Assembly: GCA_013044175.1 (NCBI GenBank)
Contig: JABEUY010000028.1
Span: forward strand, 1-32,814
Origin: Bacilli bacterium
GTDB taxonomy: Bacteria; Bacillota; Bacilli; Alicyclobacillales; SLC66
Length of the DNA: 32,814 bases
Direction of reading: 5' to 3'
Shown: in pieces, positions 15,811 to 23,651 of the stretch
How the letters are laid out: each line of letters opens with the position of its first letter
How positions within the stretch are numbered: the stretch's first letter is position 1
Made by a program: the position numbers and the translations under genes
The notes under the pieces: model-generated
What the model was told of the DNA's origin: nothing
What the model saw: only the letters and a program-made list of their open reading frames with translations
The model's database searches: none

Positions 15811-15875
15811 CGAAACTCTCCATTTCCGCATGTTCTTGCTTGTATTCTGTATTATGAGCATTTCCTTAGACAAGT

Positions 15876-15889
15876 AGACAACTTTGTCT
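15876..15889. promoter_or_regulatory. 14-base palindrome upstream of the histidine kinase gene
   Basis: AGACAA-CT-TTGTCT is a perfect palindrome lying 66 bases before the preferred kinase start. It is a candidate binding site for an unknown regulator. Confidence 0.35.
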
Positions 15890-16121
15890 GACTAATCAGT
15901 TTTCACAAATAATACAGTAATTCTAAGGTAAGTCACTATTAAAAAGCAAGTAATTTTCTACAAGCGTGTAAAATATAAAATTTACTTAAAAAGATTTATC
16001 CCATCATACCTAACATGATAGCTTAATTTCAATTAAAATAAACTTTATCTGATCGATATTTGATCATAATAAGTCTATGATTGTGATTGAAGATTTAAAC
16101 ATCTACATAGGGGGCATTACC
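15890..16121. other. AT-rich divergent intergenic region
   Basis: No gene is seen. It contains a perfect inverted repeat TGATC-N7-GATCA (16050-16066), which lies between TTTATC and TAATAA and could be part of a promoter or operator of the secreted-protein gene. On the minus strand, TTGCTT about 18 bases before TAGAAT is a possible kinase promoter. Both are tentative. Confidence 0.35.
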
Positions 16122-16697
16122 ATGAAACATCGATTACTACTCACTTCTGTTATCGCGTTAGCATCGCTCAGTCTGAGCGCATTACCAGCGTTTGCTGCCG
16201 GTTCGAACACCGTGACACCAACCTTTAATTTTAATCCAACGGCAACTTGGTAGTCGACAGGCATCCAAGTGACGCAGGGAGAAGCTCTTACCATCACGGC
16301 AAATTATCTCGTTCACATTTCCCCGGAGAGTCAACGCAAGCAATATCCTGATCAAACACCGACAGGCGAAGCGACTCCAGCTGGCGTTGGTTATCCTGCA
16401 CCCACATTGAATCGTTATAGTTTTATTGGCAAAATCGGAAGCAACGGTAAACCTTTCGAAGTAGGTTCTTCGTATACAGGTACCGCTTCAGGCGCTGGTA
16501 CACTTTATCTGATGATCAATGACAATATCCTTTATGACAATTCTCTTTCAAGTAAAGTTACCCCCACGATAACGGTCAACAACACACCACTTGAAGGTCA
16601 ACTTCCTGAAGTACCCTTTGCCGCATTACTGCCTGCAGCGCTCGTCATCGGTGGCGCAGGGATCTACGCTGCATCACGAAAGAAACGCACAGTATAA
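16122..16697 (+). pseudogene. secreted, membrane-anchored protein interrupted by one amber codon
   Basis: ATG at 16122 follows AGGGGG by 7 bases. It opens a classic signal peptide: MKHRLLL, a hydrophobic core, and ALPAFAA as the cleavage region. The frame hits TAG at 16251-16253 (codon 44, after TATW) but continues open in the same frame to 16697, for 191 codons in all. The continuation STGIQVTQGEALTITANY resembles the PA-IL/LecA-like beta-sandwich opening, where a residue such as Gln or Thr usually follows W. The protein ends with PEVPFAALLPAALVIGGAG, a membrane helix and an RKKR tail, a cell-surface anchor without LPXTG. Everything except the single TAG looks intact. A recent nonsense mutation, read-through, or a base-calling error would all explain it. 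Confidence 0.7.
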
Positions 16698-16716
16698 TTC
16701 GATAGGCATGCTGATC

Positions 16717-16757
16717 AAAAACGGCACGTGAATTTTTACCTTCATGTGCCGTTTTTT
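16717..16757. terminator. bidirectional terminator between convergent genes
   Basis: A 15-pair stem (16717-16731 with 16741-16755 approximately) has T runs on both strands. It serves the secreted-protein gene on the plus strand and fabV on the minus strand. Confidence 0.85.
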
Positions 16758-16769
16758 CTTCAACCTACG

Positions 16770-17945
16770 TTACACTTGCATGGGATCAACATCTTGTTCA
16801 TAATCGACATGATCATACGCAAAACCAAAAAGACGTAAAAAGTCGTTACGATACCCTTCATGATCGGCGATCTGCTCAAAATTCTCCGAAGTAACTTGCT
16901 CCCACAGGGCTTTCACTTCTTGTTGCACATCCTCACGCATTTCCCAATCGTCAAGGCGCACATAACCATGTTCATCGAGAACGGGTTGATGATCTCCATA
17001 TAACTTTTCGCTAAATAAACGCGTGATCTGTTCGATACAGCCCTCATGCAAACCTTTTTCTTTCATCACTTTGTACAAAAGAGAGATATACAGAGGTACG
17101 ACGGGAATGGCGGAAGAGGATTGCGTGACAAGACCCTTATTGATCGAAACATACGCTTTCCCTTGCTTCTCCACCAAATACTCCGTCAATCGATGAGCCG
17201 TCGCTTCGAGATCGTCTTTCGCGCGACCGATCGTACCGTTACGATAAACTGGCTTCGTCAATTCAGGTCCAATATACGAATACGCGAGCGTAACCACACC
17301 TTCTGCTAAGACGCCTGCATCATTCAATGCTTCGATCCAAAGCGTCCAATCTTCCCCGCCCATGACGTTGATCGTCTGCGAAATCTCGTCTTCTGTAGCT
17401 GGTTCAAGATCGATCATCGAAACAGCGCCCGTTTGAATGTTAACCGTCTTACTTGAATACGCTTGACCGACTGGCTTTAATACCGAAGTGAATGTCTCAC
17501 CTGTCTTAGGATGCGTACGTCTTGGTGAAGCAACACTATATACAACCATATCCACCTGCTGTAATTCTTCTTTGATCAGGGCGATCGTCTCTTCTTTGAT
17601 CGCATCGGAAAAAGCATCGCCATTGATGCTTTTCGCATACAGTCCAGCCTTATGGGCTTCTTCTTCAAAAGCGAGCGAATTATACCATCCAGCTGTACCT
17701 GTTTTATTCTCGGAAGCTGGCTTTTCAAAAAACACACCGATTGTCGCAGCACCAAACATAAAAGAGGAGGCAATACGCGAGGATAAGCCATACCCTGTGG
17801 ATGCCCCAATGACAAGAACGCGTTTAGGACCCTCAATTTTTGGTTGTTGTTTCACATAGTCGATCTCTTCTCTCACATGTTGCGCGCAGCCAAGGGGATG
17901 CGCCGTCGTACAGATAAAACCGCGAATTTTCGGTTGAATAATCAC
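16770..17945 (-). CDS. fabV: trans-2-enoyl-ACP/enoyl-CoA reductase (FabV type)
   Basis: A 391-residue NADH-dependent enoyl reductase of the FabV class (EC 1.3.1.9/1.3.1.44). The N-terminus has IIQPKIRGFICTTAHPLGC, and the nucleotide-binding loop GASTGYGLSSRIA occupies about residues 47-59. The catalytic Y-X8-K pair is Tyr222 and Lys231 (AYSYIGPELTK). FabV reduces the last double bond in each fatty acid elongation round and is typically insensitive to triclosan, unlike FabI. Length is normal for the family. GTG at 17945 follows GAGAGGAAG by about 8 bases. It is monocistronic, ending at the shared terminator. Whether it is the only enoyl reductase cannot be judged from this window. Confidence 0.93.
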   Translation of the reverse strand: MIIQPKIRGFICTTAHPLGCAQHVREEIDYVKQQPKIEGPKRVLVIGASTGYGLSSRIASSFMFGAATIGVFFEKPASENKTGTAGWYNSLAFEEEAHKAGLYAKSINGDAFSDAIKEETIALIKEELQQVDMVVYSVASPRRTHPKTGETFTSVLKPVGQAYSSKTVNIQTGAVSMIDLEPATEDEISQTINVMGGEDWTLWIEALNDAGVLAEGVVTLAYSYIGPELTKPVYRNGTIGRAKDDLEATAHRLTEYLVEKQGKAYVSINKGLVTQSSSAIPVVPLYISLLYKVMKEKGLHEGCIEQITRLFSEKLYGDHQPVLDEHGYVRLDDWEMREDVQQEVKALWEQVTSENFEQIADHEGYRNDFLRLFGFAYDHVDYEQDVDPMQV

Positions 17946-18100
17946 GTTAGACTTCCTCTCTTAACACAAACTTATGCCTATCATTGTACGTTAGTTCTCT
18001 TAGTGGATTCAATCTCTTGTTCACCTAAAAGCGAGGTAATCACAAGGTAAGGCTTACCGTCTGCTGAAAAAAGTTATTTCCATCGATATCAAGGAAATGA
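17946..18100. other. intergenic region upstream of fabV and the DUF2075 remnant
   Basis: No gene is seen. The N-terminal part that a DUF2075 protein should have is not present here in any frame. Confidence 0.5.
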
Positions 18101-19651
18101 TATATTTATACGTGGGGTTATCTTGGAATTGAACTTTCAGCTTGCGCTTATTTACATAACTATAGCTATCAACAAGAAGATCCTTTACTCGATGATAAAT
18201 TCCACAAAGTCATCAAAAAAAGTCCTGTCTATTCTGGCGACGATGTCGTTTCCTTAGCTGAATTTTTGCAAAAAAAATTAGCGAAAGGGCAAGGCATGGA
18301 CGTTCTCAAAGAAATCGAGCAAAGTCATTTTCGACCCAGCAAAAAATTAATGGATCATATTGGGCAAACAATCAAAGGAAATTCCTCTTATATCCTGCTT
18401 GATGAACAACTTATCGCCTATGATCGTATCTTTGCTGCAGCGAGAGATGGCTATCATCAAAAAAACAAGCGTATGATCATCATCCGTGGTGGACCTGGCA
18501 CTGGCAAATCAGTCATAGCCTTAAACGTAATGGCTGATCTGTTGCTTAAAGGCTATAACGCGCATTATGCGACAGGATCTCGCGCGTTTACTGAATCTTT
18601 GCGAAAGACCATAGGGACGCGAAGTCAGGCGCAAATCAAATACTTCAATTCCTACACAGAAGCCATGAATGAAGAGATCGATGTACTTTTATGTGATGAA
18701 TCACACCGTATTCGTATCAGTAGTGCCAACCGCTTCACCAAAAAAGAAGATCGCTCCAAAGAAGCACAAATCGATGAATTACTTAAAGCCAGTAAAGTTT
18801 CTGTATTTTTTATCGATGATCGGCAAATCGTTCGTCCTAACGAAATCGGGTCCGTGGCCTATCTTAAAGAAGCAGCCCATCGATTTCAAGCGACCGTTGA
18901 GGAGTACGAACTCGATGCGCAATTTCGTTGTAATGGTTCTTCCGACTACATCAATTGGATCAATAACACGCTTGGATTGGAACAAAATGCGAATGTACTT
19001 TGGAAAACCAGTGACTCTTCCTTTGATTTTCGCATCATGGCGTCTCCGCAAGCGGTGGAAGAAGAGATCGCAAAACGTATTGAGGAAGGTTTTACGGGTA
19101 GAATTACGGCTGGCTTTTGTTGGCCATGGTCAGATCCGGATGAGCATGGTCAATTGATCGAAGACGTCGTCATCAATGATTATCGCCGCCCATAGAATGC
19201 GAAACCTGATGCAAGAAAACTTGGTAAAGGTATCCCTAAAGCCATGCATTGGGCACAAGATTCCAATGGATTTGGCCAAATTGGTTGTATTTACACGGCA
19301 CAAGGCTTTGAATTCGATTATGTCGGTGTCTTTATTGGTCAAGATTTACACTATGATTTTGCCCAAAATCACTTCATCGGACAACCACAGTCATCATTTG
19401 ATTCTGTAGTCAAACGCGCGAAAGGGCAATTTACCGATCTTGTCCTCAATATTTATCGTGTGCTACTTTCCCGTGGGATGAAAGGTTGTTATGTATACTT
19501 TCTCGATGAAGAGACGCGCAAATTTTTTCAAAGTCGAATGAGTCCTTCCCTCGATACTACTTACAAAGAAAACGAGGAAGGCAGCGAAAGAATTCAATAT
19601 GTCGCAGAAAAGTTTGAAGATATTCCCGATTTTTTTGATGAGAAAAAATAA
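18101..19651 (+). pseudogene. decayed DUF2075 (SF1 helicase-like) gene: 5' truncated and amber-interrupted
   Basis: One reading frame runs from just after TGA at 18098 to 19651, broken only by TAG at 19193. The visible protein starts within a conserved region (ELSACAYLHNYSY) and has no proper start codon, so roughly 200 N-terminal residues of the usual protein are gone. Next come the Walker A motif IIIRGGPGTGKSVIA, Walker B VLLCDESHR and a DAQFRCNGS motif. After the TAG come NAKPDARKLGKGIPKA and IYTAQGFEFDYVGV, typical of the Schlafen-group-3-like helicase domain. At the TAG the family normally has Trp (RPWNAK), so TGG to TAG is the likely change. Such proteins are often linked to nuclease or defence modules. 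No partner is seen here. Expression of a functional product is unlikely. Confidence 0.85.
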
Positions 19652-19657
19652 GCGATT

Positions 19658-20203
19658 CTACAATGCGTGAATCACAATCCACAGGCCGAGCAAACCGATG
19701 ACGACTCCTGCCGCTTTCTCGGCCCATTCACCAACATAGGGCTTAAGTTTCTTACCAAAAAAGAGTCCGATAAGAGAAAAGAGCAACGCCTGCACGCCGA
19801 CGACAACACTCGTCACGACTACGGGTACGCCGACCACGCCGATCGAAAAGCCAACGGCGATTTCATCGATACTGATGCTCAGTGCTGTGATCAAAAGAAG
19901 TCGACCAGATAATCGCTTTTGATCGACTTTCTCCAAAGCTTCATCATCATCTTCAAAAAAAGTCATCCACACTGCAACTGCAAGTAACGCAATTCCCCCG
20001 ATCAAGGAGGCATAACGCCCGATCCAATGGCCGATACCTTGCCCTACCAGCAAACCGACGAGCGCCATCACCGCTTCAGCGAGAGCAAACGTGATCGCGA
20101 TGTTGAGACGACCTTTCATTTCGAGCATGCCAAGCGTGATGGACACGATGAGCGTATCAAGACCAAGTGAAATCATTAGCGCGAGTAACGAAAAAACAAC
20201 CAT
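19658..20203 (-). CDS. mntP: MntP-type manganese efflux pump
   Basis: A 181-residue membrane protein of the MntP (DUF204) family with six hydrophobic helices in two related halves. The paired motifs are SLGLDTLIVSI near residue 9 in the first half and ALSISIDEIAVGFSIG in the second, carrying the acidic residues thought to bind Mn2+. A charged loop (FFEDDDEALEKVDQKR) separates the halves. It exports Mn2+ and protects against manganese excess; some family members have other divalent-metal substrates. ATG at 20203 follows GAGGAGGGG closely and is preferred over the upstream frame extension. No yybP-ykoY manganese riboswitch pattern was recognised upstream. Confidence 0.85.
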   Translation of the reverse strand: MVVFSLLALMISLGLDTLIVSITLGMLEMKGRLNIAITFALAEAVMALVGLLVGQGIGHWIGRYASLIGGIALLAVAVWMTFFEDDDEALEKVDQKRLSGRLLLITALSISIDEIAVGFSIGVVGVPVVVTSVVVGVQALLFSLIGLFFGKKLKPYVGEWAEKAAGVVIGLLGLWIVIHAL

Positions 20204-20268
20204 AGACACCCCTCCTCTACCAATCAACACACGCATCTTTCACTTCTCATCTTATCATGGTAATGCCA

Positions 20269-20302
20269 AAGCCCCATGGAAATGTGCTTCTCCATGGGGC
20301 TT
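20269..20302 (+). terminator. orphan 12-pair hairpin with weak T tail
   Basis: AAGCCCCATGGA (20269-20280) pairs perfectly with 20291-20302, with a 10-base loop and then CTTTCG. It could be a weak terminator. No plus-strand gene precedes it, and on the minus strand it follows a short coding-like remnant. Confidence 0.35.
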
Positions 20303-20326
20303 CTTTCGTTCAATACTCCAATACCA

Positions 20327-20474
20327 TTATGCTTGCTGTCTACGACCTAAAGCTTCATAAAAGACGTCTTCTTGCGCATTATACATGGCTGTAGCCGTAG
20401 AAAATTGAAAATCGAAGCAAGATCTAGTGGTATACAGGTTAATTTCCTTGAAGAAAATTTTATATTACAATAAG
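20327..20474 (-). other. coding-like 3' remnant, unknown family
   Basis: A minus-strand frame of about 48 codons ends with TAA at 20327. Its last part (STATAMYNAQEDVFYEALGRR) has the composition of a real protein C-terminus. No ribosome site precedes the only ATG (20386). With the hairpin just downstream it may be the tail of a lost gene. I cannot name the family, and chance is possible. Confidence 0.2.
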
Positions 20475-20499
20475 GATACGTCAACGATAAGGAACGATT

Positions 20500-21825
20500 A
20501 TGTCCCGTTTGTCTTTACCACAACCCGCGCGCCAGATTTTCGCCATCGCCATCCCTGCGATCGGTGAATCCTACTTGCAAAATCTTCTTGGCGTGGTCGA
20601 TACGTTTTTTATCGCTCATATCGGTCTTACGGCGATTGATGCCGTGGGGATCACAAATGTCTATAGCATGACGTTTCTTGGCGTTTTCGCCGCTGTGGCC
20701 AGTGCTTTATCGGTATACCTCGCACGCGCTTATGGGGCGAAGGATTCTGATCGAGGACATGCCGTCTTACGCCAAGGGCTTTTACTCGCTTTACTCACAG
20801 GAAGCGTGACGGGTCTTTTGGCCTTGCTTTTCGCCCGTCCCTTGCTCGCCTTACTAGGTGCACAAGGAAATCTCCTTGGCATCGCATTACCTTACTTTAT
20901 GATTGTGCTCGGATTATCGCCGATCGTCGCGCTATTCACCGCACAAGCTGCCGCCTTTCGCGCGCTTGGCGATACGAAAACACCACTTCGCATCAGTTTA
21001 GAAATGAATATTTTTCATGTCATCGCCGATTATTTTCTGATCTTTGGCATCGGGTCTTTTCACGGGCTTGGGTTACAAGGCGCCGCCATCGCGATGATTC
21101 TCGCGCGCGCGTATGCGTTTCTTCGATTAACGAGCAAAGCCCACGCAATTCCCACATTACGCTTTTCATTTCGACAAAAAGCGCCGCAACAGGACGCTTT
21201 GCTTCGCACGATGACCGCCTTTGCGGTTCCTGCGGCTCTAGAGCGTCTTTCCATGCGACTGGGTCAAGTCGTCTATTTTGGCCTGATCGTTCGCATGGGT
21301 GTTGACATCTATGCGACACACACGATCGCAGGTTCCCTCACGGCGTTTAGTTCAACGATCGGCAATGGATTTGCGGTAGCCACCACCGCGATGATCGGTC
21401 AAGCGATCGGCGCAAAAAATACCCAACAAGCATCAGCCTATCGACGCTATGCCTATTGGGAAGCAGCCATCCTGATGACACTCGTCGCGATCCTGCTCTA
21501 TGTAAGCAGTGCGTGGTTAGGTCACTTTTTTACCCCCCATAAAGATGTCATTCAACTGCTAGGGATCATTTTATTGATTGACGTTTTCTCACAACCGTTT
21601 CTCGCTTCCGTCCTCATCGATACCGCTGCGATTCAAGCGACAGGAAATAGCCGTTATCCGATGATCACAACCATGATCGGCATATGGGGCGTACGCACGT
21701 TTGGCGTCTACCTGTTTGCCTGGCAACTACACTTTGGTCTTCCTGCTGTTTGGGTATGCATCGGACTCGATAACGCGTTACGAACGCTGCTCTACGCCCG
21801 TTATCGTAACAGGTCAAAAATCTAG
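20500..21825 (+). CDS. MATE family efflux transporter
   Basis: A 441-residue multidrug and toxin extrusion family protein with about 12 helices in two homologous halves. The first half has the family pattern IAIPAIGESYLQNLLGVVDTFF and VYLARAYGAKD. The loop with QAAAFRALGDTKTPL, found in both halves of MATE proteins, is seen near residue 150, and TAAIQATGNSRYPM is its counterpart near residue 380. The family exports cationic compounds using Na+ or H+ gradients; the substrate is unknown. ATG at 20500 follows AAGGA by 7 bases. A mosaic, partly deleted copy of this gene lies at 22660-22880, so the locus has been duplicated. No U-tract terminator was found after the stop. Confidence 0.9.
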   Translation: MSRLSLPQPARQIFAIAIPAIGESYLQNLLGVVDTFFIAHIGLTAIDAVGITNVYSMTFLGVFAAVASALSVYLARAYGAKDSDRGHAVLRQGLLLALLTGSVTGLLALLFARPLLALLGAQGNLLGIALPYFMIVLGLSPIVALFTAQAAAFRALGDTKTPLRISLEMNIFHVIADYFLIFGIGSFHGLGLQGAAIAMILARAYAFLRLTSKAHAIPTLRFSFRQKAPQQDALLRTMTAFAVPAALERLSMRLGQVVYFGLIVRMGVDIYATHTIAGSLTAFSSTIGNGFAVATTAMIGQAIGAKNTQQASAYRRYAYWEAAILMTLVAILLYVSSAWLGHFFTPHKDVIQLLGIILLIDVFSQPFLASVLIDTAAIQATGNSRYPMITTMIGIWGVRTFGVYLFAWQLHFGLPAVWVCIGLDNALRTLLYARYRNRSKI

Positions 21826-22128
21826 GCATCATCTCTTCATCCCAATTCGAATCAGTTACTCCCCAGCGAATACTATTTACGCTTTGGACCAAATGAAGAG
21901 TCTTTATATGATACGACCGTTCATTCATTATTATCACGTACCTTGTTTTGCAAGCTACTAGCTTCTATATTGTATAAAAAGGTAAAATTATAAATACCTA
22001 TTCGAATCTTCTTTCCAGTAGAGAGGCGACGCATCTTCTTATTTATTCTTATACTGGTATACGATTACGAGCCTTCCTGCCAAGCGTGGGAAAGCCTTTT
22101 GGTGCCCGAACCAATTAGTATTACGTCA
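21826..22128. other. gene-free stretch between the MATE gene and hicA
   Basis: About 300 bases, AT-rich around 21960-22000. I see no coding frame with a ribosome site, no terminator with a T tract and no repeat. Confidence 0.4.
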
Positions 22129-22356
22129 CTAGACACCTAACCATTCAAGGATCGCATCGACGGTTAGGGCGGATTGTCGAAGAATTGAGTGTAACGTGCC
22201 AGGGGCAAGTTCTCGATGCATTGGTATAATCACAGTGCGTCCATCGAAATGACGCATTTTGAGATGACTGCCTTTCTGACTGACCGTAAAAAAACCAAAA
22301 TGCGATAAGCAAGATACCATTTGATGTCCGGATAAAACCGGCGCACGAGGGCTCAT
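22129..22356 (-). CDS. hicA: HicA-family toxin (mRNA interferase)
   Basis: A 75-residue HicA toxin of type II toxin-antitoxin systems, with a double-stranded-RNA-binding-like fold. The motif order is clear: LSGHQMVSCLSHFGF, then SQKGSHLKMRH, whose His is the catalytic residue, RTVIIPMHRELAPGTL, and SILRQSALTVDAILEWL. It is intact and of normal length. The ATG at 22356 overlaps the hicB stop by one base (TAATG), so the two are translationally coupled. The order hicB then hicA is found in part of the family. HicA cleaves mRNA when freed from HicB. Confidence 0.9.
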   Translation of the reverse strand: MSPRAPVLSGHQMVSCLSHFGFFTVSQKGSHLKMRHFDGRTVIIPMHRELAPGTLHSILRQSALTVDAILEWLGV

Positions 22357-22553
22357 TATACGTTAACCTCGACGGGTGCAATGATGGGTGCCATGCCTGT
22401 AGGCACATCGTGATCTTCAAAATAAAGTTCAAGTGCTTCTTGCAGGTTACTCATAGCGCTTTCTAAAGTTTCACCTTGGCTAGTCACTTCGACTTCAAGA
22501 CAACGTGCAACAAACCATAATCCTTCACGCGTAATAGCCGATGTTAAGCGCAT
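22356..22553 (-). CDS. hicB: HicB-family antitoxin
   Basis: A 65-residue HicB-like protein with the partial RNase H fold: MRLTSAITREGLWFVARCLEVEVTSQG and then ESAMSNLQEALELYF. It lacks the extra C-terminal DNA-binding domain of long HicB proteins, so operator binding may be weak or absent. ATG at 22553 follows GGGGG by about 8 bases, and the upstream frame extension has no support. It neutralises HicA. The pair lies on the opposite strand between the MATE gene and its decayed copy. A possible promoter (TTCACT, 18 bases, TACACT) precedes it. Confidence 0.85.
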   Translation of the reverse strand: MRLTSAITREGLWFVARCLEVEVTSQGETLESAMSNLQEALELYFEDHDVPTGMAPIIAPVEVNV

Positions 22554-22659
22554 GCCGCTACCCCCTAATCCAATCGTGCTTTTAGTGTACCACGTTAAAA
22601 CTAATCGAGTGAAGATGATCCAATACCCAAGCAACGTAAATCTCTTTCTTTAGGGAGAG

Positions 22660-22926
22660 GCGAAGGATCCTGAACGAGGATATGCCGTCTTACGCCAAGG
22701 GCTTTTGCTCGCAGGATGCGTGACAGGTCTTTTGGCCTTGCTTTTCGCCGCACAAGCTGCCGCCTTTCGCACGTTTGGCGTCTACCTGTTTGCCTGGCAA
22801 CTACACTTTGGTCTTCCTGCTGTTTGGGTATGTATCGGGCTCGATAACGCGTTACGAACGCTGCTCTACGCCCGTTATCGAAAGCAGAAAAAAAATCGGG
22901 ATGGTCAATTTTTTAACCCAACTTGA
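22660..22926 (+). pseudogene. mosaic remnant of the MATE gene with three in-frame deletions
   Basis: Three blocks match the MATE gene at high identity in the same order. 22660-22749 matches 20737-20835, with 9 bases missing inside. 22750-22770 matches 20941-20961. 22771-22880 matches 21697-21806, with about two differences in 110 bases. The missing pieces are 9, 105 and 735 bases, all multiples of three, so one reading frame (GLLALLFAAQAAAFRTFGVY...) runs through all blocks to a stop at 22924-22926. No ATG or good ribosome site exists, and an in-frame TAG at 22651 precedes it. It overlaps the 3' end of the convergent membrane protein gene. Probably a recent duplicate that decayed by deletion between short similar sequences. 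Confidence 0.85.
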
Positions 22927-23501
22927 AGAAGAAGTTGTCCTTGACGCAATGTCAATTGTTTCACATAACGACCAAGTAACCATGTTCGAATGGCGGTAGA
23001 CAAAAGAACAATACCGAGGATCCCTTGCATCAGAGCATTACTCATTGTGAAATAAGAAATGGCAGGCATACTATGATGAATATGAATCCATGTAGTGATG
23101 TCCATACTAAAAATGCCGATCGCCAATAAAGCCATGACGCCTCCGAAAACGCGGTTCAATCCACCTGTAACATCTTCACGGATCACTTGCCATTCGCCTG
23201 CAAATGGTTCCTTCTCAAATCGTACGATCTTACTTTGTTGATCATATCGAATCGCTATCCTACCAACTTTCGAACTTTTCATCGATCGGTTCAGTTGCAA
23301 AAATAAAAGAATAACGACAATAACACCGAAATAAGCGTCGGACCACCACCAAGTACTCGAAGATAACGCTGATTTTTGCCATTCATACGTTTGAAGCGAA
23401 AGCCATCCGATCACCAAGATACCAAGACTAATCAAAAGGCCTCGTCGCTGCGTTTTCGTCATCATCGATACGAGGTTACCTTGTTTCATCGTATCATTCA
23501 T
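22905..23501 (-). CDS. membrane protein of unknown function
   Basis: A 198-residue protein with about four membrane helices: roughly residues 20-38, 58-70, 115-135 and 150-170. A basic N-terminus carries MTKTQRRG, and between the two helix pairs lies a soluble stretch (RIAIRYDQQSKIVRFEKEPF) that could be a small beta domain. I do not recognise the family. ATG at 23501 follows GAGGGA by about 6 bases, and the promoter at 23545-23573 is strong. It diverges from the SigY-like operon and shares its promoter region, so it may be co-regulated or part of the same stress response. Its last codons overlap the end of the MATE remnant on the other strand. Confidence 0.7.
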   Translation of the reverse strand: MNDTMKQGNLVSMMTKTQRRGLLISLGILVIGWLSLQTYEWQKSALSSSTWWWSDAYFGVIVVILLFLQLNRSMKSSKVGRIAIRYDQQSKIVRFEKEPFAGEWQVIREDVTGGLNRVFGGVMALLAIGIFSMDITTWIHIHHSMPAISYFTMSNALMQGILGIVLLSTAIRTWLLGRYVKQLTLRQGQLLLQVGLKN

Positions 23502-23544
23502 TTTTTATCCCTCATGAAAAATGACATTGATTTCTTATATACTT

Positions 23545-23573
23545 AGAATATGCTACTCAAAAACAGGTGTCAA
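23545..23573 (-). promoter_or_regulatory. consensus sigma-A promoter of the membrane protein gene
   Basis: On the minus strand a perfect TTGACA (23568-23573) is separated by 17 bases from TATTCT (23545-23550). The -35 overlaps a CAACGTTG palindrome (23571-23578) shared with the divergent side. Confidence 0.75.
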
Positions 23574-23577
23574 CGTT

Positions 23578-23599
23578 GAACTTTTCAGCCGTCTGCGTC
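23578..23599 (+). promoter_or_regulatory. possible ECF-type promoter of the sigma factor operon
   Basis: GAAC (23578-23581) and CGTC (23596-23599) resemble ECF -35 and -10 cores, as in autoregulated sigY promoters. The 14-base spacing is shorter than the usual 16, so this is tentative. Confidence 0.3.
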
Positions 23600-23651
23600 G
23601 TATTATCTACATCCATCACAACGAAAGCATCCAGTAAGGCGGTTAGCAGAC

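Noticed and set aside
18669-19157. 162-codon plus-strand frame inside the DUF2075 remnant
   Set aside because: It overlaps the clearly homologous helicase frame and has no family-like motifs.
16251-19195. Genome-wide recoding of TAG to an amino acid
   Set aside because: TAG ends several intact genes in the same window (MFS at 1557, uxaB at 9039, hicA at 22129) at the expected protein lengths, so it works as a normal stop.
20204-20499. Manganese (yybP-ykoY) riboswitch near mntP
   Set aside because: No matching conserved loops could be seen on either strand; the hairpin at 20269-20302 is a simple stem.
22660-22926. Insertion sequence or transposon as the cause of the MATE duplicate
   Set aside because: No transposase, terminal inverted repeats or target-site duplications were seen around 21826-22660.
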